Origin: Amblyornis subalaris
Lineage: Eukaryota; Chordata; Aves; Passeriformes; Ptilonorhynchidae
Direction of reading: 5' to 3'
NCBI GenBank assembly: GCA_018881555.1
Contig: JACAXG010000009.1
Coordinates: forward strand, 14,283,326-14,347,325
DNA length: 64,000 nt
Part shown: in pieces, positions 25,301 through 37,600 of the stretch
How the letters are laid out: every line of letters begins with the position of its first letter
Numbering within the stretch: position 1 is the stretch's first letter
Position numbers and translations under genes: made by a program
The notes under the pieces: generated by a model
Database searches by the model: none
What the model was told of the DNA's origin: nothing
The model's input: the letters and a program-made list of their open reading frames with translations, nothing else

Positions 25301-28300
25301 CATAATGTGAGCAGCATTATGCAGGGGGTGGGAAAAGCTTAACCTCATAAGGCTGCACAGTTCAAAAAGTGTTTAATATTTGCTTTATTTTCTTTCTTCT
25401 TCCTTTTTTTTTTTTTAAGAGTTTGACTTTGTTGTGTGATCAGGCAATTGGATGCATCAGAGGAACAGCTCATTTCCTTTAAATGAAATGACATGGCACA
25501 GCAGTTCCCAAGCTGTAATATGTTGATTAGGGTTGTGTGTAAACTGCAATCAGGCGATAGCTGAACTGGTTTGAAAGTATAAAATCAGAGGAGGAATACA
25601 TTTAAAATGCATGATTAAGAAAGCTGGTATAACCAGGTGTCTGAGCCTCAAGTGCAGTGTGTGCTGGGAGTGATCCGAGACCTACCGATAAATTTCAGAC
25701 TGGAGAAAAGGAGTCAAGTTGGTGCTTCTTTCCTTGGTTGTACAGTGCTGAGCACTGCACATTATAAATAATAGATCTTTCTACAGAGAGTTAACTTATT
25801 CCTTAATCACCATGAGGGCTGTGGTTGATGTGTTTGAATCCCAGTTCAAGCATTTGCAGCTGCTCTGACATGTATTTCTTTGTGCCCTTGGAAGCCAGCC
25901 ACCCCTTCCCAAAGAGCACTCCTTATTTTTTCTCTTTCCATGCTTTCCCTGTGCTTGGCCTCTGAGGGGAAAAATTCAGTGTAGTTTAAGAAAAATCACT
26001 ACATTTGTGTTGAAATATTCCTTCTGTCTTAGAGAACAGTCTTTGTAACAACATCAGTTGAGCACTCAGAAAATCTGCGAGTATTTAGAAAATTTACCTC
26101 TGTGTATGAGAGCAGATTTGTGTGCATGTGTTATCTCAAGATAACAAACTGTGACCTAGAAAAACAAAGGGTCACTTGAAGCTTGTCTTCATGTTAGCAG
26201 CAGTTGTTTTATTTCGTTTTAAACTGAGCAATGCAAAACTCTTAAGAACACATATGCTGGAAAGCAAACATTACATCAGCCTTTCTTCTCTAAAAAAGTG
26301 TTACCACCTTCTCCATGAGACATGTCTGTGCTAGTGTGCAGCTGGCTGACATTTGTGCTTATCTATGCCATTGTCATTTTTGATTGTTGGATTAAACTTT
26401 ACAAAAGGCGCGGAAGAATGTTTTTGTATGCTATTTATATAGGTCAGGAATTATTTACTTTGTGTACTGAATGTCAGAGAGAGAAAAGAATATGAAATTC
26501 ATTTTGGCAAATACTATACAAATGTCTAAATTCCTGCATAATCATTCAATAAGTTAAACATCCTACAAAATAATATGTCATGAAAGTAGTCAAATGCTTT
26601 ACTTCTGAATTAAGTTCCACCATGCATACAGTTTTTACTTTAGTACCACTCCAGGTGAAAGAGAATAAAAAAAAAGTCTATGTAAATACAGATAGAACTT
26701 GTTCTAAGTTCTTTCATTTTGGGCACAGGCATGTTGGTGTCTGCAAATATACCAATGACCTGGGCACATATTTGTTGCATGCAGTATCACTCACTCACCC
26801 CAAGTCACACTGTGAGACACCTCCACAAAACTCAGACAGGAAATAAGCAACTCAAACAAATTTCCAAAGACAAACGCTGTGACATTCATTAAATAAGAGC
26901 CGGTCTTGTTTTGCGTGTGAACATGTGTGCACGCATTTTATCTCAGACCATTGAGCCAGAGCTCTGACAACTCTTGAGGGTAAGAGGAAAGTACGGATGT
27001 TTGTATTATTGTTACTGAGAATGCAGCTGAGGAAAGACTTTGATTAAAGTTGGTTTGGCTGGGAGAACACCTAAAGACATACTTCTGAAGATCTCATTAA
27101 CATGACCCAGCTGAGTGGCAATGCATGTAAGGATTTTTACATTTAGATGTGCAGGCAAGCATGTACAACCATACTATGATACAAAACTGGCAGTCAAATC
27201 CACAATGGTGAGGCTAGCTAACACCTACAATTTCCTTTAGGCCGTTGATAGCAACTGTTTGTTGTAAGCAGAGTGAAAATAATGTCTTCCTAAAGCTTCA
27301 GTGAATACAGTATTGTTGTCTGCTTCCTACTGTGAGCAACTGCATTATGTGAATGAGTTATAAATTCTTAATTTGCTTTCTGCAACGTATGCAGTTATAC
27401 AGGTTTTCCTGTGTTTCACCACAGAGTTGGTTTCTTTATTTCCTATCTGGAGCTGAAGTTGTTGCTTGTTGCCCTAATAATGTGCTTTCAGATTTCAGGA
27501 AGCAGGAGGTCTTGCTGGAATAAGAAGTATTTTTGTTCATGATGTGTCCTCTCAGCAGAAGTATATGGCAATTATTCAAAATTGCAAACAGCAGTTTTTT
27601 ACTTGGACCAGCCAGCGCTCACGTAATTTCTGGACATCAGTTTCTGAGTAAATACATCTTCCTATTACAAGAATGCACTTGTACACCTAAAGTCAGGGAC
27701 TTAAGGCTGACCTGTTCCTATCAGTGGGACAAATGGCTGTATTTGGGTTTTCTAATGATCCAGAATCTGTCTCAGGCTGGAAGTGCAGATGGGATGATGG
27801 ACTGGCTGCTTTGCTCTGGAGATCTGGTCATTCAGGTGAGGGGAGCTACATGTACAGCACTTTTAAACTTCTTTTCTCTGTGCACTATAAGAGCTAAGTT
27901 TTTACATTATTTCTGGAACTTCTACCCAAGAGGATGTTTTCTCTCCCTTGACCTGAATCAGTGGTAAGAATCAGTCCTCCAGCAAAACTATGTCCATATG
28001 ACCCTATGGTGTAGGTGCCACACAGCACTGTGGTGTGCACCCAGGTTTTACTGCCATGAGAAGATGAACTCAGTTCCCTAAGGACATTCAAGGTGTAGAC
28101 ACTACTTTCTGTCTTTCAACACTTTCTCAGTATTTCCTCACCTCCAGAAGTTCCACCTAGAACTGAAGTCAGAATCACGTGGGAGGATGAAGTTATGTGT
28201 GATACTGCAGATGAAAATGCATCTGGGGAGGAAGGTAAATACTTCTACATCCCTCCTCTCATATTTCCATAGTGTACCCTTCCCCTTGCAGCCTGTGCTC

Positions 28301-31300
28301 AGCACCAGGCTGATCAGCACTGGTAACTAAATAAGTCTTGAAAAGCTGAGGGCTCTCCCTTCCCCAGCAAATATCTGATCTTTGGGTTGCCTAAGATGCC
28401 ATGAAGGCAACACTCTAGTAAGAAACTCCCTCTTCCATCTGGCTCCAGCTCTTTTTTCCCTGTTCAGATGCCCCACCATGGCTCAGAAACAATAACTGGT
28501 TTAACAATAAACTTTCACTGTTTGCAATTCAAATTGTTTCAAAGGCTACTTCGTTGCCATAAAACAATTTGAACAAGCTTTTGAGTCCTTCAGGATATTC
28601 TTGCCTTTCTAGCAGAACTCAGCTCTGTTCTCACAATTGCCTTGTTCCGTGCCATTAATGAGGGACAAATGGTCAAGGCAGGGCTGTGAGCTGGTAACTG
28701 CTCCCTTGTTTAAAGGCGTGTCTTCTCTGTGCCTACAGCAACTGAACATGTAATGACAGCGACAGAGGGGAGACGGGTACTTAGTGCAAGCTTGGGCTGG
28801 ATTTTCATTATTTTGAGCACTGCTGTCCTGACTTTTTTCAGAGATGAGTGGATGTTTTGAGGCTTAAGCAAAAGGCATTGCCTGATCTTTAATTTTCCTA
28901 GACTTGGAGTGAATGAGTTTCTTACTGTTACTATCCTGCTGATTCTTTAGTGTGTAAACTCTACTCACAGTAACAATGGGAACATCTGTTAAAGAAAGGG
29001 CCTCAAATTTGGCACCCAGAATCACCAGCCCTTTCTGAAAATTGTCATAAAAAGTCTATAATTTTTCTTGAAACAGGGCAAACAACTCAGAATGTACTAC
29101 AGGTACTATCTGATGATTATCCATTAAACATGGAATACAATTTAGACATTGATAATGAAAGAACAAAACAGTAACACGTCAGGCTTTCTCTCCCCTTTTG
29201 TTCAGCTAAACACAGTTAATAACTGTAAAACTAAAGATGCTATTAAAACTAAGATGCTATTAAGGACTGGATATGAAACAATTTAACATTAAAAATATTT
29301 TTGAATGTTAGATGATGCTTATATATTCTTGCAGATCAAAATCATTTATATGTGATTCTCAACTTCCACTAACATATGTTAAACCTAAGTGCAATTTAGA
29401 AAGAGCTTTCTTATGCTTTTTAAGTTCTGTCAGTTGACATCTTGAGCTTTTTTGTGTTCCTAAAGAGACCATGTACACTTTTAGTACGCAAAAAAGGTTA
29501 AAAAATTATGACCTTTATTTCCAAGCAAGGAAATGTATATATATATGTAAAATGCAGAAGAGATGATCTCACGGAAAGAAGTCCTATTTCTGTTAGCGCC
29601 TTGTCATAGTTTTTTAATTTGTTCGCTGAGTCTGGCCAGTTCTATTGTTCCCCCTAAGAATGACAGAAAACAGAATGTACAGTGAGTGAATTGTGTGTTG
29701 CTCCACGCATTACCATATAACACGGTCTGCTTCTGAGCTTTGCAACATCTACTCTTTGAGTAGGATCCCAAATTTGTTAGGGGGTTTAAATACCTATTAT
29801 AGGCTGTAGCCACTTTCTCCCTTCCTTCAGCACGGGGTATGCATAGGCATAAACATCTATGAAGGGCTCCCTATGTAGAATATGGTTGAACATAGTCAAC
29901 AGTCATAGTCACAGTTCCATGCCATATGGTCTCCTCATTTCCCCATAGAAAGGGAAACCCTACAGTGGTCAATGCACTACAAATGCCTAAATAAATTAGG
30001 CAAATATAGAATAAAACATACATTAAAGAAGCCTCGGGCAGCACTACAATATGTTAATGGAATAACTGCACAGTACAGTGACCATGGAAAACAAGATTAA
30101 TGAGGTCAAGCAGCATGGATATACTAAGGAGGTGCAGTAAAGTCCAAGAGACAGCTTTTACACTAGAAATGAATTACTTCTTATATGATGCTCCTGCAGA
30201 AGAAACTTGTATAAGCTATAGGACACACACTGCTGTCCTAAGAAGGAGGTTGGACATTTGCATAAGGAGAAGGTTCCTCCCACTTCACACTTACTTTGAG
30301 ATATTCTGTGACTCAAGAGTTTCTGGGAGAAGATGATGAGCAAACCAGCTTGCCAATGTATCATTGGTTTCAAGTCCATTCAGGGTTCCTCTCTGGGAAT
30401 GTTCTGATCAGTTTGATCCTAATCAATATTCGAGAGTGGAAAGTGAGAGAAGATAAAGCTATCTGCTTTTTAAAATCCCTGTTGTGAGAGAGGATCTGTA
30501 TGTAGATACATGAGTGACAGCTGCTACCTGTCTTCCCCTCTTAGGAGGTGAGAATTTGCTGCCTTTTTCAGTCCAGTCATCCCAAATGTGTACAGCCAGT
30601 ATTGCCCATATTTCTCTCTTTTTTTGTCATTACTTAATTAAACAACATGCCTGGGAAAAATACATGTCTTTAAGCACACAGTGTCAATAATTTCAATATC
30701 TTTCTTGATCATGAAATCTACTTCTTCACATATTTTCAGCAGATTTATGTATTTTCATGGGTTTCAGGGGATAGGATTTGTTTGACAATTTTCTGAGTAT
30801 TTTCTCATGTTATGTGTTTTTTCTTCTTCTCTGGGTCAGAATAGGTATTTCTGAGTTCTTTATTTGGTACTACATGACTATGTGTCAGTATAAAAGTAAG
30901 ATGCATATTTATTTTTTTATCAATAAAATATTTTTCAGTTTTCCTATTATCTATATTTTATTCACTCCTTAGGTCTTGGGATCAGGATGATGATCCTTCC
31001 TTTTGAATACACTACTGATTTTAAGCCTAAATTCCATTTTCTTCAAAGTCCCATATTTGGCAGCCAATACTTTGACCATACAAGAAACCCCGCATATCAT
31101 TGGATCTTTACATGACCACTCATGCATCCTCCAAACATGTCTGAAATCCTCAGACTATAATCCCAAATTCCATCTAAATCAGTCCATTATTTGTGCTTTT
31201 GTTTTCCCCCTAGGCTCCAAATGCAGGCAATGCAAGTAAAATGTATGCCACTGATCTCTTCAGACAAGAGAAAGCCATTTAGAAAATATAAATACTTCTT

Positions 31301-31635
31301 TGCACCTCAAGTGCCTAAATCCAGTGGCCTATTTTAAATCAAGGACTGAAGAAAGTGAGTCAGGAATTCATCAATAATTTTGTCATCTCCTAGGCAAACT
31401 AACCTGCTTCAGAAGGGGAATCTCATAACAAAAAGGCTACTTGAATTGTTTATATGCCATTAATTTTTTTGGCAGTTACATTATCAGTAGCAATAGTATC
31501 TGACTCTTGCTAGCTCTTTGCTTTAGCTTAGGGCCTTAACTGAATTAAAGGGTATGAACATGGAAGAAGTTTCAAGGCTCCCCTATGTGTAACTTTACGC
31601 TAAAATAGCGAACAATTAAAGGAATAAGGTCTTCT
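19372..31635. other. Intergenic DNA, no gene recognised
   Basis: About 12 kb of mostly AT-rich sequence. Slightly GC-richer patches (for example 21.21-21.60 kb) carry short overlapping frames without recognisable domains. Two stretches, 20.70-20.86 kb and 25.40-25.63 kb, look like dense non-repetitive candidate regulatory DNA. No LINE tails, LTR ends or RNA genes seen. Confidence 0.5.
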
Positions 31636-31663
31636 CCCCCCCCCCCCCCCGCCCCTCCCCCCC
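31636..31663. repeat. Poly-C tract (potential G-quadruplex / i-motif)
   Basis: Fifteen Cs, then G, CCCC, T and seven Cs. The complementary strand is a G15-C-G4-A-G7 tract with enough G-runs to fold into a G-quadruplex. Such tracts are also prone to sequencing-length errors. Confidence 0.9.
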
Positions 31664-34600
31664 AATTCCCAGTTGTATTTATTTGGAAAAGATAAGGCAA
31701 CTTTATCACCCTCTGGATGAAAAAATTGCAGTTGATTTTGCCATACTAGCAAAGCAGGTCATTGCCTAGGGAAAAATGCATGAAGAATTGAATCTTCCAT
31801 AATTATATCGGGGATTTCTGAGGGAGAGCAAAGGGACTCCTGTTCGTCAAGGCAGCAATGCCTTAAATTCATCTCTGGACAGACAAGCAATTAGAACGGC
31901 TTGTTCAGGATCACAGGATCAATTTCTTTCCCCTGAAATGTGTAAGACAGATAAAAGAGGCCTCTGTATAAGAAGAGGTGCAAAACAGTGTGTCTTATGC
32001 ATCATTACTATAGTGGTGATAAAAAGAAATGCTTGAATTTGAGCTTTTGCTTAAAGCTTTCAGTGATACTTTATAGAAAAATGTTGGGGGAGGGTGTTAA
32101 GTTTTTTTGGTGTTTTTTTTGGTGGGTTTTATTGTTTGTTTTTATTTTTGGGTTTTTTTTGCTGTTACAAGGTGGCACACTTAGAAGGAGCCATTAATGT
32201 TCCTTCCTTAGAAGGAACACATTAAAGAGATGACCTCCTAATCATGTTGCCTGCTCCACCCTAGTTCAATTTACAGAGTTTAAGGAAGCCATCCTTGGAG
32301 AAGGGATTACATTTGTTGCGATCCACTATTACAGACAGTGACCGAGTATATTTAAAGCATGCTCTAAAAAACAGTTCGAAAAAACAGGTCATAAAGTTCA
32401 TGTTTGTGCTGTCATGCGGCCAACTGTTGTGCCTCAGCTGGGAGATACAGAGCTGTGACTTTAATCTATGCAGGGTAGCCCTAATCATGGATATATTTAG
32501 ACAGCCACATTATCAGCTGCAAGGGGGACCTGATTGCTGCTGAGAGCCCAGATCCTCCATTGCACCAGTGCCCTGACTGGTGTAGCTGTCACAAGCAGGC
32601 AGCAAAAATATTCTGAGGTGGCCGACTTCCCTCTGCCCTGTCAGCCATGGGGCTCTCCACAGTGCTCCCCACACTTGGACCTCACTGGGAGCACTGCAGC
32701 GACGCCTTTGTCTGTGATCAGACGTGCGAGCAGCCTGACGCACCCCGGCCTCGTGAAGGACCACGCACACAGTCTGCTCCATCCACTGGTGCACATACAG
32801 CCCAAGGGACCAGGATAGAGGCAGTCATATACAGTCCATGGGACCAGGCACCAGAAACTTACGTTGTGGTTTTTGGGTCCTCAGCAAGAGAAGTTTCGCT
32901 CTGCAGATTTGTTTCTCTTCGGCCACAGCACACGGGTACAGTGACTGCACGGACAGAGCCATGTGTAACTGAGGGCGAGGAAATGCACAACAGGCTAAAG
33001 GAGTGTTAGTTACCCAGCGGTTAACCAGGCATCAAACAGGAACAAAAAGACACTCCTGTCCTGGTTTTGACTCTGTGTATGTCTGTGGATGATGTTATCT
33101 AAGCCCTTTGCAGCTCTCCCAGAGGTGGCCAGGGGCCTTGGTTATCAGCCCAATGTCCCCTCATCTCTGGAGGGGAGACAGAACCGGGGCCAAGCAGCAG
33201 GCGCATGGGAAGCATGCATGAATCTGAAAGGAAGAAAGGGCTGACTTTATTTTTCTTTTCTTTTTGGAAAAGGCTTTGATAAGTGGATGTGAAAACAATT
33301 AGCCATCTTTTATGAGCTCTGGGATGTACAAATGACATATTTAAATAAATTTGAAATGCTTCACTATCTGCAATTATACATTTTCTTTGCTTTCTGTCCT
33401 GGCAAGTTGAAGAATGTTTAATTTTTTTTTTTTTGTATCAGGGGACATACTTGATTCTCTTGAAAGTACTACCTGTGTGTATGAAATGGAAAATAGGAAT
33501 ATATTCAGTCCTCCTAAGGAGTAGGACTATTTGTGTTAATAGAATTGTCCCAATTTAGAGCAAATCTTTAAATTCTGTTAACTGAAAACATTTTCAAACT
33601 TCTTTAGCATTTAATACTCTGCATCTAAATTGCAAATGAATTGTTGAAGAAAGTGTTTGTTGAAGTCTGTTCTATCGGTGCTGTAATCCATACGGTAATC
33701 TGCAGGTTTTTAAAAATTAACATTTCTTGGATTTTGTAACAAAATATACCATTAAAAACTTTAAAAATTCTGGGACCAATTTTTAAAAATAGGTCTTAGT
33801 TCTTTTAGTATTAGTAGAGAGGTTCAAATAATTCAAATCAGCATAGAGATGATATTCATTGCTGTTTGTGTTTCTTGATTTCCAAGGAAGAAACAGTTCA
33901 TTCAGCCATCCTAGAAATAAAAATAATTGCTCTTTCAATGATGTGTCTAAGTACCTTTGAAGTGACCCTTCAGTATTCCAATAAATCTGATAGCCTTTAA
34001 ACCCATTTGTCATGTGCATAGGGTAACAAATGTTCTCAAGTTATAGGACTTAGAGCTGCCTGCTTAAGGACCACTGAGAAGATATAGTTCCCAACAAGTA
34101 TCCTCTGGACTCTGCCCTTCCACAATTCCTGATCTGACACTCTGCTATCGGCAAGAAGGAATTCATGTATTTACCAGCATTTTAATGCTTTGTCAGTCAA
34201 AACTGGGGAAAAAAAAAAACACCCAAGCATGAAAGTCAGTCAATAGGTTAAAAGCCACCAAGTGAAAGAAAATAGGCTTGCTAAATTTTAAAGGCAAGGT
34301 TCCTAAATCATTCAACACAGTGAGAAATCTTTCCATAGAATTTCATGGCAAAACTCCTCTGCTACCAGAAGAAAGCATGTTGGATTTGGGATATGTATGC
34401 ACCAGCAAACAGCTGACATTAGTGCACAACAATATGTTGACCTTATGCTTCCGGAAGAGGAAGGTATGGATAAATAGGCTGGTCACCTTTTCAAGGAGTT
34501 AGTGCAACTGATATATAATCAGTGAAGAAGTTAGTAATGATAACTATAAAAATACTTGGAGAGAACTCATGGCAGTTATAAAACAAAAAATATTCCACTA

Positions 34601-37600
34601 CCTTTGTTTCATTTGCTTCAGAAATGAGTGCATGTAAAACTCTCCTCCACCCTCCATGAAACAGCTGTTTGGTCCCCAATCTTTGGAGTTAATGAGCAAC
34701 ACTACTGCATTTTTATGTGACCATCCATAACTTTATTTACTACAAGTAATCTTTTATTCATCTGTCTTCACAAAGAAGGGTGTTTACCTTTATCAGGAAT
34801 AGTAAAACTGCTGTTGCCTTTGTTCTAAAACCTCCACTGATGAAATAGGCATTTCTGTGGCCAATGTAACTGTTTTATAGCTGGAGTGAGGAATGTAAAG
34901 CAAGCTTCTGGCATTTACAAACACAGGGTCAAAGAGATTTGAGATTATTAGATTAAAAATGAAATGAGATCCACAGTTATCTAATGCACTTTAAGCTGGC
35001 AAAAGGTGAAACTTCCACCTGCACCCAAAGAAATTGGGATTCTTCATATCATCAAAGCTCCTCAAGGTATTGAGCCCTCACAAGTGTTGTGTTAGGCTGA
35101 AGGTTGTAACTACTCTTCTCTTCAAATCCTGAGCAACTGAAGTTCATCCTTGTTGCACTTTTGGCCATTGGGTGAAATGCTGAGTTTGAGTCAACAAAGC
35201 AGTGACATGTGGCTCAGCTCATCCTTCTAAGACTGTTTTGTATTGAAATCACTGCAGTAGTCTAGCAATTTACAACATGTACATGAAAAATCCAGGTTTC
35301 AATCACTATTTCTTTCTGTATATTCCACTACCTTAAGAACAAAAAATATGACCAGTCTTCAGGAAATGTCAGCTATTACTAAGCCATCTTTATACAAACT
35401 ATTGAACATGCTTTTGATGCAAAGTAGGAAATTGCATAACTGATGGACAGATAATTTCCTCTAGGACCACAGCAACTAAAGGAGCTTTCTTATGATCACT
35501 CCAGGACATCCCTAATAATATCTTTATACTGTGATATCAATATAGAAAATCCAGGGGGTATGCACCCACGCTTGGAGGTAGTTTTGAACAGACCTGGAAA
35601 CTTCAGGGCAAGGGGAACAATTGGGAGAGTTTGTTGTTGTTGTTGTGCTTTGGTTTTTTGGATCTTATGTGAAACAGAAGTATTCAGCTGCTGCATCACC
35701 AGATCTGGTAAGGCCCTACTGAAACCATGCTGCCTGGTAGAAGTTCTGAGTTGGTGGGAGGAGATGACTGCAGGAAATACCCTGCAGGTCCAGGGTAACA
35801 AAACTGAGTGGAAACAATAAAGGCATGTCTACGCGGAGGAAAGGAATGTGTTGCAGACATTCCCTGCCTCCGCCTTGCACATGGTTTCTTGGTATGAAGT
35901 AGCGCAGTTTCGGGGCCTGAGCTGGCTGCAGTGACGTGGCACCAGTAGGACTGAGACAGCTGGTGGGACTCTACCTGCTTCTGGTGGAGCACAGCCCCGT
36001 GTTCTTGTTCCATGGTGTAGATGCGCATGACTTTAGGTCTCCCTTCTTCCCTTTTATCTCAAATGAATTTCTACTCGTTTCCTCTCCACTTACTGCTAGC
36101 TGAGTTGTGGGGTGCAAAAACCTAAAGGGAAGAAAATGTGGCTGCAAGGACATTTTATGAAGTTCCTCAAGGGATGTGTTATGCAACTGCTATATCTCTT
36201 ATGTAATTTTTCATAAGCAGGCTTTCACAAAGCAGCGAATTTTTAAAAAATCATGTTTCAAAAAAAACCCAGAGTCTCTTAAATAATTGAAAAGTGAATT
36301 AAGATGTGAAAAAGAAAAGAAAAAGTTCTGAACCAGCAGGTTCATCCTCTGCAAGCTCGGGATCATGTATTAATGCACTGCATAGCTGTGAAGAAAATGG
36401 CTTTCTATCTTTGCCTGTATGTTAGATCCTGCTGGAACACTCTGTTCCCTGCTCCCAGGAACACTTAATGCCGCTCGAAGCATGTGTACCCAGCACTACA
36501 TGGAAGAATTGAGCAGCTCCTCCCACACAGCCAGGCACATCTCCTTTCTATTGTAAGAGGGGTATCAAGCAGCTTTTGTTCCTCGGTCTCTGAAAAAGCA
36601 TAAGAGACAAACACGGGGGGGAAAATGGTCACTAAAGGTGATGTTGGAAAAAGAAAATGAAAATAGTTAGATCAAAATGCTATTTTTTTGATTCATAAGT
36701 GCTATGCATCTCTATTTTTTTCTTTTTTTTTAATTAAAAATCTGTGCTTTTCTTGTTTTTCATTACAGGCTTGTTTGATGTATCTGGTTAATCTAAGTGA
36801 GAACTGATGGCCTAATTTTATAGAGGTGTATGTTTCTGCTGTCAAGATTTTTGTTTCTATTTCAGTTAGTCTTTTCTGATTTCCTTTAAAAAAATGGAGA
36901 AAAAAAAGCTTTCTCTTTTTGCGAAATAACTGTAGATTACTGCCTCTGCTTATATTTAGGCCCATCATTTAGGCCCCTCTCCCTGCTTTTCCACTGTTAT
37001 CAAGCATGATCGTATAAGATACTTGTATAAATGGTCAGTTTTTACAGTTTCCTGTAAAAATAGTACCCTTAAAAAAACAGGAACTTTTTTTCCTTTTGTT
37101 TTTTTTTGCTGGTTGGTTGGTTTTGGTTTGTTGTTTTTCTTTTTTTTGTTAGGAATAAGCAATTTATAGGCAGTATAGGACTAAGCAGGTTCTTCAGTTT
37201 ATGGCACATGTCTCAGAAAGAAGCAAAAACAGTCAGCAAAACCACTGATATTCAAAATCTTGGGTTATGTGCCCTAAAATCACAACCCTGTTCATTTGCA
37301 ATTATATGGATAATCTCATCAATGTCAGGGACACTACTCACATGACCGAATTTACGAAAGTAAGTTATTGAGTGTTCAGGTTTGCTCATCACATCTAGAG
37401 AAAGAATTCAAGCTGCATGGGGAGTGGACAAACAGCTGAGTTTTCGGCATGCGACATGCATCACAATCCCGTTAAAGGGATGAATGACTACACTTCCACA
37501 CAAGCATGACTGAAGAGTTCACACGCAAATGCAGTTGAATGGCACTGTATATACAGCTGCACAACAAAGCAAGAACTGTGTAGCTGTGATTTTAATTTTT

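Noticed and set aside
27533..27967. 144-codon plus-strand frame
   Set aside because: No recognisable domain and no flanking gene structure. Treated as chance.
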